DNA of 64,000 nt from Actinomyces oris (GCF_001553935.1 NZ_CP014232.1:806001-870000); one strand, 5' to 3'. Counted from the first letter of the stretch, positions 27,190 to 36,740 are shown. Notes: generated by a model from the sequence alone, not told the origin. Numbers and translations are program-made.

Positions 27190-28833
27190 TCACTCCGTGC
27201 CGTGGCACGTCAGCCCCTTCTTGGGCATGGTGCCGCTCAGCAGGTAGGTGTCGACCGCCTTGATGACACAGGGGCCGCGCCCGGAGCTGGCGTAAGCCGT
27301 GTGCCCGTTGCCCTCCCAGGTGAGGAGTTGGCCGGAGTCCAGCTGATCGGCCAGGGACACGGCATCCTCGTACGGCGTGGCCGGGTCACCGGTCGTCCCG
27401 ATCACAAGGATCGGCGCGGCTCCCTTGGCGTGGAGCTTCTTGGACGGCTGGGGGTTGGTGTGCCCCCAGGCCTGGCAGCCCAGTTCGGCACCATCGAACG
27501 TGGACGCGAAGCGAGGTGAGGCCTTCTGCACCTTCTCACTCTGCGCCTTCCAGGTGGCCATGTCACCCTCGACCTGGTAGTCCCGGCAGTTGATGGCAAT
27601 GTTCGCACCGGTGTTGACTAGGGGCTGAGCTTCGAGCCGGTCCGCGATAGCCCTGAAGGCCGAGGCGTCTTTCTGGTTGACGACCTGCCCAAATGCCTCG
27701 TTCAGGACGTCCCAGGAGGATTCCGGAGAATAGAGCATGACCGACACGACCTGCTTCATGTCGTCACCCGTGACCGGACGGTTCGCGTCCGAGGAGGGCA
27801 CGGGCGACTGGTCGGCCGAGTTGAAGATGTCCCCGATCTGCTTGACGCCGGCGTCGGCGTCACCGGAGAGGGGGCAGTTCTGCCCCGACTGGCACCAGGA
27901 GACATAGTTGCGCAGCGCCCGCTCGAAGCCCCGGGCCTGCCCGAGAATGTGCTCGCTGAGGCTCAGGCTGGGGTCGAGGGCGCCGTCGAGGACCATGCGG
28001 CCGGTGTTGGCGGGGAAGAGCTCGGCGTAGTGAGCCCCCAGGAAGGTGCCGTAGGAGAAGCCCGCGTAGTTGAGCTTCTGGTCCCCGGACAGCGCCCGCA
28101 GCACGTCAAGATCCCGGGCCACCGAGACGGTGTCCACGTGGTCGAGCAGCTCGGCAGGCTTGGTGCCCGCCGCGCAGCTGGCCTCGAACTGCTTGAACTG
28201 TGCGGAGATGACGGCGGCCCGCTGCTCGAATGTCGCGGCACCTTCTCCGGCATTGACCGGAGCGTCTTCCGTCTTCGCCTCCAGCTCGGTGTCGGAGGTG
28301 CAGTTCACGGCGGTGGAGGAGCCGACGCCGCGGGGGTCGAAGCCGATGATGTCGTAGGACTTCTGGACGCCGGCGAAGGTCGAGTCCACCATCGCGCCGA
28401 CGTCGTCCACCCCGGATCCGCCGGGGCCGCCGGGGTTGACGAAGAGGGTGCCCTGGCGCACCGAGCCGGTGGCCTGGTGCTTCTTCATCGCGATCTCAAT
28501 GGTCTGCCCATCGGGCTTGGAGTAGTCCAGCGGAACCTTGACCTTGGCGCACTGAAAACCGGTCTTGTCAGCAGACTTCTCCACCCCGGCAGTGGCCACG
28601 CAGTCGTACCACGCGACCTTCTGACCGTAGAAGGACTCCAGCCCCTTGGGCACCGCCGCCTTGGACGACGCCGCCGGAGCCGACCCCGCAGCGGGCGCCG
28701 CAGCAGCAGGAACCACACCGGCCCCCACCCCCAGGCACACACCCGCCACAGCCGCCAGCACCCCGGCAGACACCCGACGACGCCCCGGAGCGACTCGTCG
28801 CGGACCGGAGAATTCATTCACGCTATTTTTCAT
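27190..28833 (-). CDS. Secreted S33 peptidase (paralogue 3)
   Basis: 547 residues with the same signal peptide as paralogue 2. NPGGPGGSG, GFSYGTFLGAHYAELFP (nucleophile Ser), GTTGDPATPY and GNGHTAYASSGRG supply the catalytic elements. Its protein is identical to paralogue 4 except for the first residues and a single Val-to-Met change in LFVNPGG, so the two are a very recent duplication. A putative -10 box TAATAT ends only seven bases before the ATG, with no Shine-Dalgarno sequence, suggesting a leaderless mRNA. Confidence 0.92.
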   Translation of the reverse strand: MKNSVNEFSGPRRVAPGRRRVSAGVLAAVAGVCLGVGAGVVPAAAAPAAGSAPAASSKAAVPKGLESFYGQKVAWYDCVATAGVEKSADKTGFQCAKVKVPLDYSKPDGQTIEIAMKKHQATGSVRQGTLFVNPGGPGGSGVDDVGAMVDSTFAGVQKSYDIIGFDPRGVGSSTAVNCTSDTELEAKTEDAPVNAGEGAATFEQRAAVISAQFKQFEASCAAGTKPAELLDHVDTVSVARDLDVLRALSGDQKLNYAGFSYGTFLGAHYAELFPANTGRMVLDGALDPSLSLSEHILGQARGFERALRNYVSWCQSGQNCPLSGDADAGVKQIGDIFNSADQSPVPSSDANRPVTGDDMKQVVSVMLYSPESSWDVLNEAFGQVVNQKDASAFRAIADRLEAQPLVNTGANIAINCRDYQVEGDMATWKAQSEKVQKASPRFASTFDGAELGCQAWGHTNPQPSKKLHAKGAAPILVIGTTGDPATPYEDAVSLADQLDSGQLLTWEGNGHTAYASSGRGPCVIKAVDTYLLSGTMPKKGLTCHGTE

Positions 28834-28891
28834 AAACGTTATATTACAAACAGTAAACGGAACGCGTCCGTGTCATGGGTGAGCATCTGAG

Positions 28892-28944
28892 AGAAGAAAA
28901 AGAACCGTGGTTGGGGCGCCTGTCTTCGGCGCCCCAACCACGGT
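28892..28944 (-). terminator. Rho-independent terminator of S33 peptidase 4
   Basis: An exact copy, 1,827 bases away, of the T-tailed 17-bp hairpin at 27065-27117. Confidence 0.9.
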
Positions 28945-29016
28945 GATGCCTGCCCGCAACGCTCCCTGACGATCCTCAGCGGACAGCCGGCGGGAGGGTG
29001 GCGTTTTCTCGCGGGC

Positions 29017-30714
29017 TCACTCCGTGCCGTGGCACGTCAGCCCCTTCTTGGGCATGGTGCCGCTCAGCAGGTAGGTGTCGACCGCCTTGATGACACAGGG
29101 GCCGCGCCCGGAGCTGGCGTAAGCCGTGTGCCCGTTGCCCTCCCAGGTGAGGAGTTGGCCGGAGTCCAGCTGATCGGCCAGGGACACGGCATCCTCGTAC
29201 GGCGTGGCCGGGTCACCGGTCGTCCCGATCACAAGGATCGGCGCGGCTCCCTTGGCGTGGAGCTTCTTGGACGGCTGGGGGTTGGTGTGCCCCCAGGCCT
29301 GGCAGCCCAGTTCGGCACCATCGAACGTGGACGCGAAGCGAGGTGAGGCCTTCTGCACCTTCTCACTCTGCGCCTTCCAGGTGGCCATGTCACCCTCGAC
29401 CTGGTAGTCCCGGCAGTTGATGGCAATGTTCGCACCGGTGTTGACTAGGGGCTGAGCTTCGAGCCGGTCCGCGATAGCCCTGAAGGCCGAGGCGTCTTTC
29501 TGGTTGACGACCTGCCCAAATGCCTCGTTCAGGACGTCCCAGGAGGATTCCGGAGAATAGAGCATGACCGACACGACCTGCTTCATGTCGTCACCCGTGA
29601 CCGGACGGTTCGCGTCCGAGGAGGGCACGGGCGACTGGTCGGCCGAGTTGAAGATGTCCCCGATCTGCTTGACGCCGGCGTCGGCGTCACCGGAGAGGGG
29701 GCAGTTCTGCCCCGACTGGCACCAGGAGACATAGTTGCGCAGCGCCCGCTCGAAGCCCCGGGCCTGCCCGAGAATGTGCTCGCTGAGGCTCAGGCTGGGG
29801 TCGAGGGCGCCGTCGAGGACCATGCGGCCGGTGTTGGCGGGGAAGAGCTCGGCGTAGTGAGCCCCCAGGAAGGTGCCGTAGGAGAAGCCCGCGTAGTTGA
29901 GCTTCTGGTCCCCGGACAGCGCCCGCAGCACGTCAAGATCCCGGGCCACCGAGACGGTGTCCACGTGGTCGAGCAGCTCGGCAGGCTTGGTGCCCGCCGC
30001 GCAGCTGGCCTCGAACTGCTTGAACTGTGCGGAGATGACGGCGGCCCGCTGCTCGAATGTCGCGGCACCTTCTCCGGCATTGACCGGAGCGTCTTCCGTC
30101 TTCGCCTCCAGCTCGGTGTCGGAGGTGCAGTTCACGGCGGTGGAGGAGCCGACGCCGCGGGGGTCGAAGCCGATGATGTCGTAGGACTTCTGGACGCCGG
30201 CGAAGGTCGAGTCCACCATCGCGCCGACGTCGTCCACCCCGGATCCGCCGGGGCCGCCGGGGTTCATGAAGAGGGTGCCCTGGCGCACTGAACCGGTGGC
30301 CTGGTGCTTCTTCATCGCGATCTCAATGGTCTGCCCATCGGGCTTGGAGTAGTCCAGCGGAACCTTGACCTTGGCGCACTGAAAACCGGTCTTGTCAGCA
30401 GACTTCTCCACCCCGGCAGTGGCCACGCAGTCGTACCACGCGACCTTCTGACCGTAGAAGGACTCCAGCCCCTTGGGCACCGCCGCCTTGGACGACGCCG
30501 CCGGAGCCGACCCCGCAGCGGGCGCCGCAGCAGCAGGAACCACACCGGCCCCCACCCCCAGGCACACACCCGCCACAGCCGCCAGCACCCCGGCAGACAC
30601 CCGACGACGTCGAAGGCCACCGGAGCCTCTTGCGTCGCTCACACCCGTGGACGAGGGACGATCAGGACGATTCTGGGGAGGATGCTTCATTCTCGTTTCC
30701 ATGGGCACCATCAT
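29017..30714 (-). CDS. Secreted S33 peptidase (paralogue 4)
   Basis: 565 residues, a near-identical twin of paralogue 3 over its mature part, including GFSYGTFLGAHYAELFP and the Asp and His motifs. Its first 40 residues differ (MKHPPQNRPDRPSS and onwards) up to RRRVSAGVLAAVAG, where the shared signal peptide resumes, and its upstream DNA differs too. Several ATGs (30714, 30702, 30690) could start it; 30690 gives the most compact signal peptide. It follows the PH-like gene after 30 bases without an obvious terminator, so read-through from upstream is possible. Confidence 0.9.
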   Translation of the reverse strand: MMVPMETRMKHPPQNRPDRPSSTGVSDARGSGGLRRRRVSAGVLAAVAGVCLGVGAGVVPAAAAPAAGSAPAASSKAAVPKGLESFYGQKVAWYDCVATAGVEKSADKTGFQCAKVKVPLDYSKPDGQTIEIAMKKHQATGSVRQGTLFMNPGGPGGSGVDDVGAMVDSTFAGVQKSYDIIGFDPRGVGSSTAVNCTSDTELEAKTEDAPVNAGEGAATFEQRAAVISAQFKQFEASCAAGTKPAELLDHVDTVSVARDLDVLRALSGDQKLNYAGFSYGTFLGAHYAELFPANTGRMVLDGALDPSLSLSEHILGQARGFERALRNYVSWCQSGQNCPLSGDADAGVKQIGDIFNSADQSPVPSSDANRPVTGDDMKQVVSVMLYSPESSWDVLNEAFGQVVNQKDASAFRAIADRLEAQPLVNTGANIAINCRDYQVEGDMATWKAQSEKVQKASPRFASTFDGAELGCQAWGHTNPQPSKKLHAKGAAPILVIGTTGDPATPYEDAVSLADQLDSGQLLTWEGNGHTAYASSGRGPCVIKAVDTYLLSGTMPKKGLTCHGTE

Positions 30715-30744
30715 ATGAACCGACCAGCAGGTGCATGCTCCCTC

Positions 30745-31329
30745 TCAGGGATGAGATGGGCCGCGCCCCTCTCCCCCACGAGTCCCGTTGCCCTCCGGGT
30801 CCTCAGCGGGCACCAGGTTCCAGGAGGCGGCCCAGGCCCAGATCTGGTCGAGCTCCTCCTCCATGAGGTAGCGGGCCCTGGGCTCGGTGAGTGCCCGAGC
30901 GGTCATTCCTCCCAGCGCCACCGTGCCCGCCTCGCTGTGTACTGTCGCCTGCACGCTCGGGCCTGCCTCGCGGAAGCGCAGAGCGGATCGGGGTTGCCGG
31001 GCGATGTCGAAGTCGTCCCGGGAACCGGGCCAGGCGAGGTTGTGGGAGCGCAGCAGCGTCCTGCTGTGGATGCCGCTGCGGTCGAAGACGGTCCGCGGCC
31101 GCAGGGTCAGGTAGCCCATGAGGAGGCACAGTGCCGCCGCGGCGAGGCAGGCGAGCATTCCCCGGTACTGCCCAAAGGTCATGATTGCCAGCCCGATGGC
31201 CAGCCCCAGGAGGCCGACGGCGGTCAGCCCCCAGGCGATGACTCGCTCCTGCGGGCTCGATCTACGGATGATCGGCTCGAACCGAGCGGCGTGGTCGGCG
31301 TCCTCGGCCCCGGACTGTGTCACGGTCAT
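30745..31329 (-). CDS. Membrane protein with a PH-like domain
   Basis: 194 residues. After a hydrophilic start, two membrane helices (about 33-53 and 58-75) are followed by a bacterial PH-like domain (RPRTVFDRSGIHSRTLLRSHNLAWPGSRDDFDI) as in many actinobacterial DUF6141/PH-domain proteins of unknown role. The C-terminus is Gly/Glu-rich. I chose the ATG at 31329 because residues further upstream in frame are random in character. It lies downstream of holB on the same strand. Confidence 0.75.
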   Translation of the reverse strand: MTVTQSGAEDADHAARFEPIIRRSSPQERVIAWGLTAVGLLGLAIGLAIMTFGQYRGMLACLAAAALCLLMGYLTLRPRTVFDRSGIHSRTLLRSHNLAWPGSRDDFDIARQPRSALRFREAGPSVQATVHSEAGTVALGGMTARALTEPRARYLMEEELDQIWAWAASWNLVPAEDPEGNGTRGGEGRGPSHP

Positions 31330-31447
31330 GTCACGACTCTTGCACACCTGTCCAAAGCCGTCCTGGTTTTGGAGGTCGCTCCGGCAGTGACCCGCGCCCG
31401 ACGACGGCGACCTCATGCCCCGCCGCAGCTCGGGCGGGACAGGGTGC

Positions 31448-32698
31448 TCATCGTCCTTCGGCCTGGGGTCGCAGCTGGACCATGAGGGCCTCGACGGCCA
31501 GCAGCGGGGCGGCGTTGGAGCGCAGGCGGCTGCGGCACTCCTCGATGGCGGCGATACGGGCCAGGGACTGCTCGGGGCTCGTCGTACGGGCGGCCTGGTC
31601 GACGGCGTCGGACAAGTCGAGGTTGACGCGCTCGACATCGCTGCCCATCTGAGTGGTGAGCACGTCACGGTAGAAGGACAGCAGGTCAATCATGGCCCGG
31701 TCCAGCACGTCGGTGCGGGCACGCTTGGCGCGGCGTTTCTGGTCCTCCTCGAGCTGGCGGATCTGGGCGCGCAGGGCCGCCGGGATCTTCCCGTCGCTCT
31801 CCAGGCCGAGGGCGCGGGTGAGCTCGGCCTTCTCGCGGGCGTCGCGCTCGGCGGTGGCCTCCTTGGCCTCGGACTCGGCGGCCTCCACCAGGGAGGCGGC
31901 GGCCAGGACGGCGTCCCCGACACTGCGCAGGGAGACGGGGGCCAGCAGGAGGCGGCGGCGCCGGTCCCAGGCGTCGGCGTCGGTGGCCAGGTGGCGGGCG
32001 AGCCCGATATGCGACTGGCTGGCCCGGGCGGCCCGGGCGGCCAGCTCGGAGTCGGCGCCGTCGCGGCGCACGAGGAGCTCGGCGACGGCGTCGGCCGGCG
32101 GGATCCGCAGCGTCACCAGGCGGCAGCGGGAGCGGATGGTGGGCAGGACGTCGTCGGCGCTGGGGGTGCACAGCAGCCAGACGGTCTGGGGCGGGGGCTC
32201 CTCGATGGACTTGAGCAGGACGTTGGTGGTGCGCTCGGCCATGCGGTCGGCATCCTCGACGAGGATGACGCGCCAGCGCCCGGTCCAGGGGCGGCGCTGG
32301 GCCTCACCGATGAGGGTCTTGACCTCGTCCATGGTGATGATGAGCTTCTCGGTGGCCAGGCGCACGACGTCGGGGTGGGAGCCGGCCATGACGTCACGGC
32401 AGGGCTTGCACTGCCCGCAGCCGGGCACGGGGCCGGTGCACTGCAGGGCGGCGGCGAAGGCGCGGGCGGCGTTCGAGCGGCCCGATCCGGGCGGGCCGGT
32501 CACGAGCCAGGCGTGGGTCATGGCGAGCCCGGCCGCTGCTGCCGCCGCAGAGCCCGCTCCCCCGTCTCGCGCCCCCTCGGGGGCGAGACCGGCGGCGTGC
32601 GCCTCGCGCTGCTGGGCGGCTTGGCGGGCGGCCTGGGCTGCGGCGGTGAAGGCGGCCACGGCGCTCTCCTGGCCGACGACGTCCTCCCACACACTCAT
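31448..32698 (-). CDS. holB: DNA polymerase III subunit delta'
   Basis: Clamp-loader subunit of the replicative polymerase, 416 residues. The start MSVWEDVVGQESAVAAFTAAA is typical of actinobacterial HolB. A Walker A-like GPPGSGRS with Arg in place of the usual Lys at about 68, a zinc cluster CTGPVPGCGQCKPC at about 87-100 and VILVEDADRM...NVLLKSIEEPP follow. The C-terminal half holds a coiled-coil-like Arg/Glu/Ala stretch at about 275-330. Its ATG overlaps the tmk stop by four bases, so both are coupled. Confidence 0.93.
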   Translation of the reverse strand: MSVWEDVVGQESAVAAFTAAAQAARQAAQQREAHAAGLAPEGARDGGAGSAAAAAAGLAMTHAWLVTGPPGSGRSNAARAFAAALQCTGPVPGCGQCKPCRDVMAGSHPDVVRLATEKLIITMDEVKTLIGEAQRRPWTGRWRVILVEDADRMAERTTNVLLKSIEEPPPQTVWLLCTPSADDVLPTIRSRCRLVTLRIPPADAVAELLVRRDGADSELAARAARASQSHIGLARHLATDADAWDRRRRLLLAPVSLRSVGDAVLAAASLVEAAESEAKEATAERDAREKAELTRALGLESDGKIPAALRAQIRQLEEDQKRRAKRARTDVLDRAMIDLLSFYRDVLTTQMGSDVERVNLDLSDAVDQAARTTSPEQSLARIAAIEECRSRLRSNAAPLLAVEALMVQLRPQAEGR

Positions 32699-33483
32699 GA
32701 GCGCGCCTCCCCGCCTGGTCCAGCGGCGCTGCGGCGGGCGGCGGCCTCCACGAAGGCCTCCAGCCCCAGGAGCACGCCCTGGTGGGCCCCGCCGTGGGCG
32801 AGGTGCACGCCGTGGCGGCGCACGGCGGCGACAACGGCCTCGATGACGTCGTCGGCCACCTGGTCGACGGGCCGGTCGGCGTCGACGACGACGAAGCGCT
32901 CGGGCTCGGCCTGGGCCAGGGTGAGGAACTGCTCGCGCAGGGCGACGCGGAAGGCGTCCCCCTCCTGCTCGAGGCGGTCCTTGGCTCCGCGGCCGGTGGT
33001 GCGTCGCTCGGCCAGGTCGGGGTCGCCGTCGAGCAGAACGGTCAGGTCCGGCAGGAGGCCCTCGGTGGCCCACAGGGACAGGTCGCGGACCTCCTGGGGG
33101 CCGAGCGAGCGGGCCGCGCCCTGGTAGGCGACGGAGGAGTCGAGGTAGCGGTCGGCCAGGACGACGGCGCCGCGTTCGAGGGCGGGGCGCACGCGGGTGG
33201 CGATGTGGTGGGCGCGGTCGGCGGCGTACAGGAGGGCCTCGGCGCGCGGGGCGACGTGCCCGCCGTGCAGGAGGAGGCGGCGGATCTCGACGCCGAGCTC
33301 GGTGCCGCCCGGTTCACGGGTGAGGATGTGGTCCACGTCCGCTGCGGTCAGAAGGTCGGCGAGGATGCGGATCTGCGTCGTCTTGCCGACACCGTCGCCT
33401 CCCTCGAAGGAGATGAACAGACCGGGGCCGGACGGGGGCGGGACGGGGGCGCCGGAAGCAGCGGGAGGGGCAGCGGTGGTCAC
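32695..33483 (-). CDS. tmk: Thymidylate kinase
   Basis: Phosphorylates dTMP to dTDP. The P-loop FEGGDGVGKTTQ, the DR motif LADRYLDSSVAYQGAAR and the lid region with RTTGRGAKDRLEQEG are visible. The protein is about 262 residues from the GTG at 33483; a GTG at 33588 would add 35 residues unlike the family. The C-terminus carries an extra Ala/Gly/Arg-rich tail. tmk-holB is a conserved actinobacterial pair and the two open frames overlap. Confidence 0.94.
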   Translation of the reverse strand: MTTAAPPAASGAPVPPPSGPGLFISFEGGDGVGKTTQIRILADLLTAADVDHILTREPGGTELGVEIRRLLLHGGHVAPRAEALLYAADRAHHIATRVRPALERGAVVLADRYLDSSVAYQGAARSLGPQEVRDLSLWATEGLLPDLTVLLDGDPDLAERRTTGRGAKDRLEQEGDAFRVALREQFLTLAQAEPERFVVVDADRPVDQVADDVIEAVVAAVRRHGVHLAHGGAHQGVLLGLEAFVEAAARRSAAGPGGEARS

Positions 33484-33622
33484 AGGCCCAGGGTAACGGT
33501 CCGTGGGGAAGGCCCCGGGAGCGCCGACCGGTCGCCGGCAGGCGCACTGGGTGAGGTGGCGCCCTGGAGCGTGGAACGGCGTCGTCACCGGCCACCGCCA
33601 CTCATGCTCTCAGGCGATGCTC

Positions 33623-34426
33623 TCAGTGGTCCTGGCGGAGGTAGATACGGCAGCAGGTCCGCCAGGAGGCTCCCAGCCCCACGGCGGAGAGCACGGCGAT
33701 GAGCCCGAGCCCGCCGGCCAGCACCACCTGCTGAGGCATGGACTCCAGTGCACTCAGCACCCCGAAGACCACGGGCATCTCGATGCAGAAGCCGATGGCG
33801 AGGCCCCACAGGGCGAGCACGGGCAGGGAGGTGGTCCCGCCATACGCGACAAGCAGGACAGGCTCCACCGCGGCGATCACCCCAAAGAGGAACAGAAAGG
33901 TGAGGCGCCGGCCCACGGCGTCGTTCGATAACCCACCCACGGCCAGGAGCACTGCTGTTTCCCCGACGAACAGGATCACCCAGCCGGCAGCGAGCAGGAG
34001 GTAGCGGGCAGCCAGGACATCAAGACGAGTAACGGGCAGCGCCGCGTAGAGCTGACGCATCCGGGCCTCACGGGAGGGCCGCCACAGATCCAGAACCACC
34101 ATCAACGCCGCGGCCGGCAGGTAGTAGACCAGGTTCTCCGGGGAGAAGATTCCCAGCCAGCCCCTCAGCCCGGGCACGACCGCCCCCAGGGCACCGAGCG
34201 CGTACAGTCCCAGCAGCGCCGCGGTGTCCCGTCGCCTCCAGGCGATGAGCAGCTCCAGGCGCATGACGGCTCTCACCGTCTCCCACCGGCTCAGGGCACC
34301 TGGCCCCCGCACCACCGCAGGCGCACTGGGAACCTGAGTGCCGCAGGACTCGGCGGCAGTGGGCAGAGTGGCTGCGGCCCGCGCAGCGGACACGACGGAC
34401 TCGGACGTGGGCACGGACTCGGGCAT
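33623..34426 (-). CDS. ABC transporter permease (third of three)
   Basis: 267 residues. An N-terminal hydrophilic stretch of about 70 residues precedes about six membrane helices, in the style of small ABC-2/YtrC-like permeases. The C-terminus ends CRIYLRQDH, a tail shared in type with the two neighbouring permeases (GRQDH, KQDQ). I chose the ATG at 34426, preceded by GAGGAG at a good distance; the upstream frame overlaps the preceding gene and is not real. Last gene of the GntR-controlled operon. Confidence 0.8.
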   Translation of the reverse strand: MPESVPTSESVVSAARAAATLPTAAESCGTQVPSAPAVVRGPGALSRWETVRAVMRLELLIAWRRRDTAALLGLYALGALGAVVPGLRGWLGIFSPENLVYYLPAAALMVVLDLWRPSREARMRQLYAALPVTRLDVLAARYLLLAAGWVILFVGETAVLLAVGGLSNDAVGRRLTFLFLFGVIAAVEPVLLVAYGGTTSLPVLALWGLAIGFCIEMPVVFGVLSALESMPQQVVLAGGLGLIAVLSAVGLGASWRTCCRIYLRQDH

Positions 34427-34469
34427 GGTCGATCTCCTCACTTCTTCTTGCTTCTTCCTCGGCCGGGCC

Positions 34470-35195
34470 TCAGTGGTCCTGGCGCCCGTACCAGCGGAGG
34501 GCCACCACCAGGGAGGCGCCCAGGAGGGCGGGGCAGGCCAGGGCCGCCAGGACGGCGGGTGCCGGCTCGCGCAGTACCTCGGCCACGGGTCCTGCCAGCA
34601 GCGGGGTGCCGCCGTAGAGGGCCCCGGCTCCCGCCCCGAGGCACAGCCCCCACACCCACAGGGCCCGCTCGGGGGCCAGGCATAGGAACAGGGGCAGCCC
34701 GAGAGCCGCGGACAGGCAGATGACGACCATGCCGGCCATGAGGCCACCCCAGTCACCGGTGAGAGCGGCCACCAGCACGCAGACCAGGCCGGAGAGGAGC
34801 GCCAGGGCGACCCCCTCGACCCAGCGGGCACCGACCAGCTCGCTACGCCGCAGCGGCAGCGCCCCGTAGAGGCGCTCCATGTGGTGAGCGGACTCAACGG
34901 CCCCCTGGGCGTACTGGGCGCACAGTCCCAGGGCGACCCCCGCCATCACCGTCGTCTGCAGACGGCCGGCCAGGACGTCCATGGCGATGAACAGCGCCAG
35001 CGCCAGGGGCAGGAGGAGCAGTGGACCACGCCGGCGCAGCACGATGAGGTCGAGCCGCAGCACCGCCCCCACCCCGGCGAGCGCCGTCTCGCCGCTGCCC
35101 TCAGGGCCGGCCGGCCCAGTCGGCGCGGTCGCTCCGCTGCCCCGGCAGCCATCCGGCGCCACCCCCGTCGTCGTCTCCATCATCGTGGCGCTCAC
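34470..35195 (-). CDS. ABC transporter permease (second of three)
   Basis: 241 residues, mostly hydrophobic with about six membrane helices after a 55-residue Gly/Thr-rich start. ESAHHMERLYGALPLRRSELVGARW parallels REARMRQLYAALPVTRLDVLAARY in the next permease, showing common ancestry. Ends ALRWYGRQDH. I chose the GTG at 35195, whose overlap with the upstream stop (GTGA) and the AGGA seven bases earlier point to translational coupling; ATGs at 35183 and 35180 are alternatives. Confidence 0.8.
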   Translation of the reverse strand: MSATMMETTTGVAPDGCRGSGATAPTGPAGPEGSGETALAGVGAVLRLDLIVLRRRGPLLLLPLALALFIAMDVLAGRLQTTVMAGVALGLCAQYAQGAVESAHHMERLYGALPLRRSELVGARWVEGVALALLSGLVCVLVAALTGDWGGLMAGMVVICLSAALGLPLFLCLAPERALWVWGLCLGAGAGALYGGTPLLAGPVAEVLREPAPAVLAALACPALLGASLVVALRWYGRQDH

Positions 35196-35920
35196 TGGTC
35201 CTGCTTGAGGTAGAGGTAGTGGCTCAACACCCACAGGCCGATGAGGGCGCCGGCCCCCAGGGCCAGGAGCAGGCCGCCTCCCGTCGTCGTCCCCGCAGGG
35301 AGGTCCCAGATCGGCCCGACGCTGGATACCAGCAGGCCCAGAGCCCCGATGGCAAGGATCGAAGCGACAAGGATCGAAACCGCCCAGACGAGCAGACCGC
35401 GCCCAGGCCCGAAGTGCAGGAACACGGGAATTCCCAGGGCCTGCCCCGTGATGAGGACGAGGGGAAAAACGAGCAGCTTCCCCGGGTGCACGCCCAGAGG
35501 CAGGCCTATGGCCGCATAGAGGACCGAGGCGGCCAGGAGATGCAGCATCGCGAGCGCCCAGTAGGAGTTGACGACGTCGGCCCGGGAGACGGGCAGGGAG
35601 GCCAGCAGACGGTTGATGCCGGAGCGCTCGGCCATCACTCCCGAGAGGCCCCCGACCAGGGCGGTCCCCGCAAGGAATCCGCTGACCGGGGCAGTACTGC
35701 CGAAGACGATGCCGGCGGCGCCAACGATGAGGAGAAGGCCGAGGAGAGAGGGCAGAGGACCCCGCATGCTCAGGAAGTGCAACCGCACCAGCAAGAGCAC
35801 CCGGCCGACCCGTCCGGGCCCGCCCGCGGCACCCCTCATCGTCGCGCCGGCCGGCACCTCGGCCACTGCGGCTGCCTCGGCGGGGCGCTCACGTCGATCC
35901 GTGGTCATGAGGTCATTCAC
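35192..35920 (-). CDS. ABC transporter permease (first of three)
   Basis: 242 residues with about six membrane helices. The segment ERSGINRLLASLPVSRADVVNSYW aligns with the equivalent segments of the two following permeases, and the protein ends HYLYLKQDQ. The GTG at 35920 is chosen because GGAGG stands six bases ahead; it overlaps the ATPase gene by eight bases. Together with the ATPase it would form a small exporter or a sensor-type ABC complex of the YtrBCDE kind; the substrate is unknown. Confidence 0.8.
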   Translation of the reverse strand: MNDLMTTDRRERPAEAAAVAEVPAGATMRGAAGGPGRVGRVLLLVRLHFLSMRGPLPSLLGLLLIVGAAGIVFGSTAPVSGFLAGTALVGGLSGVMAERSGINRLLASLPVSRADVVNSYWALAMLHLLAASVLYAAIGLPLGVHPGKLLVFPLVLITGQALGIPVFLHFGPGRGLLVWAVSILVASILAIGALGLLVSSVGPIWDLPAGTTTGGGLLLALGAGALIGLWVLSHYLYLKQDQ

Positions 35921-36740
35921 GGCCCGCCTCCTTGGCGATGTGCACGGCGAGGTCCTCAATGGTGGGGGTCTCGACGACGACGCGGTCGGCCAGCGCCTCA
36001 GCGGCGTCGGCCGGCATCATGGCCTCCCAGCCCAGCGACGTGCTGCGCAGCCCGAGGCCGGCCTGGCGCACGGCGTCGGTCAGGTGCTCGGGGGTGCCGC
36101 GCACAAGCCGGAAGGAGCCGAGGATCTCCTCAGCGGTGCCGTTGGCCACGACCCTGCCCCGGCTGAGGATGACCAGGTAGTCGGCCAGCCGATCGAGGTC
36201 GGAGGTGATGTGGGTGGAGAACAGGATGGTGCGGCCCTCCTCCACCATGAACTGGGCGAGCATGTCCACCATCTCGCTGCGGGCCAAGGGGTCCAGACCG
36301 CCGGTGGGCTCATCGAGGATGAGCAGCTCGGGATCGTGAGCCAGGGCCACCGCCATCTGCAGGCGCATGCCCATGCCTCGGCTGAGCTCCTTGACCTTCT
36401 TGGTGGGGGCCAAGCCCGCGGCCTGGAGCTCGGCGTCGTAGCGCTCCTGGGACCAGGTGGGGAAGAAGCGCCCGATGCCGCGACCCAGGTCCTTCAGGCG
36501 CCATTCGGGGTTGTAGGGCGGGGCGTCGAAGACGACACCGATGCGCTCGTGTCCCACCGTGGTGGCCGAGCCGGAATCGGGGTGGATCATACCCAGGGCG
36601 GCCTTGATAGTGGTGGTCTTCCCCGAGCCGTTGGCCCCGACGAAGCCCGTCACGTAACCGGCGGGTACGGAGAAGGTGACGTCGTTGAGACTGAAGTCCG
36701 GGTAGTGCTTGGTCAGGTGGGAGATCTCGACGGGGTTCAC
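35913..36740 (-). CDS. ABC transporter ATP-binding protein (YtrB-like)
   Basis: 275 residues. Walker A GANGSGKTT (about 36-44), signature LSRGMGMRLQMA and Walker B LLILDEPTGGLDP are intact, with the switch His in FSTHITSD. The start is a GTG overlapping the stop of the GntR gene (GTGA). It is the only ATPase in the operon and would energise the three downstream permeases. Confidence 0.92.
   Translation of the reverse strand: MNPVEISHLTKHYPDFSLNDVTFSVPAGYVTGFVGANGSGKTTTIKAALGMIHPDSGSATTVGHERIGVVFDAPPYNPEWRLKDLGRGIGRFFPTWSQERYDAELQAAGLAPTKKVKELSRGMGMRLQMAVALAHDPELLILDEPTGGLDPLARSEMVDMLAQFMVEEGRTILFSTHITSDLDRLADYLVILSRGRVVANGTAEEILGSFRLVRGTPEHLTDAVRQAGLGLRSTSLGWEAMMPADAAEALADRVVVETPTIEDLAVHIAKEAGRE

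Larger units (their letters stand above)
26600..30609 (-). repeat. 1,827-bp tandem repeat covering S33 peptidase genes (about 2.2 units)
   Basis: Every aligned position I checked between 26600 and 30609 recurs at an offset of 1,827 bases: gene starts 27006 and 28833, gene ends 27190 and 29017, terminators 27077 and 28904. Identity is almost complete; the only differences I found are a few bases around 28441-28466 compared with 30268-30293. The left boundary falls inside gene 2 and the right boundary inside the signal-peptide region of gene 4. Confidence 0.9.

Noticed and set aside
31448..33073. holB frame starting at 33073
   Set aside because: The extra 125 codons run through tmk in another frame; the family start MSVWEDVVGQ is at 32698.
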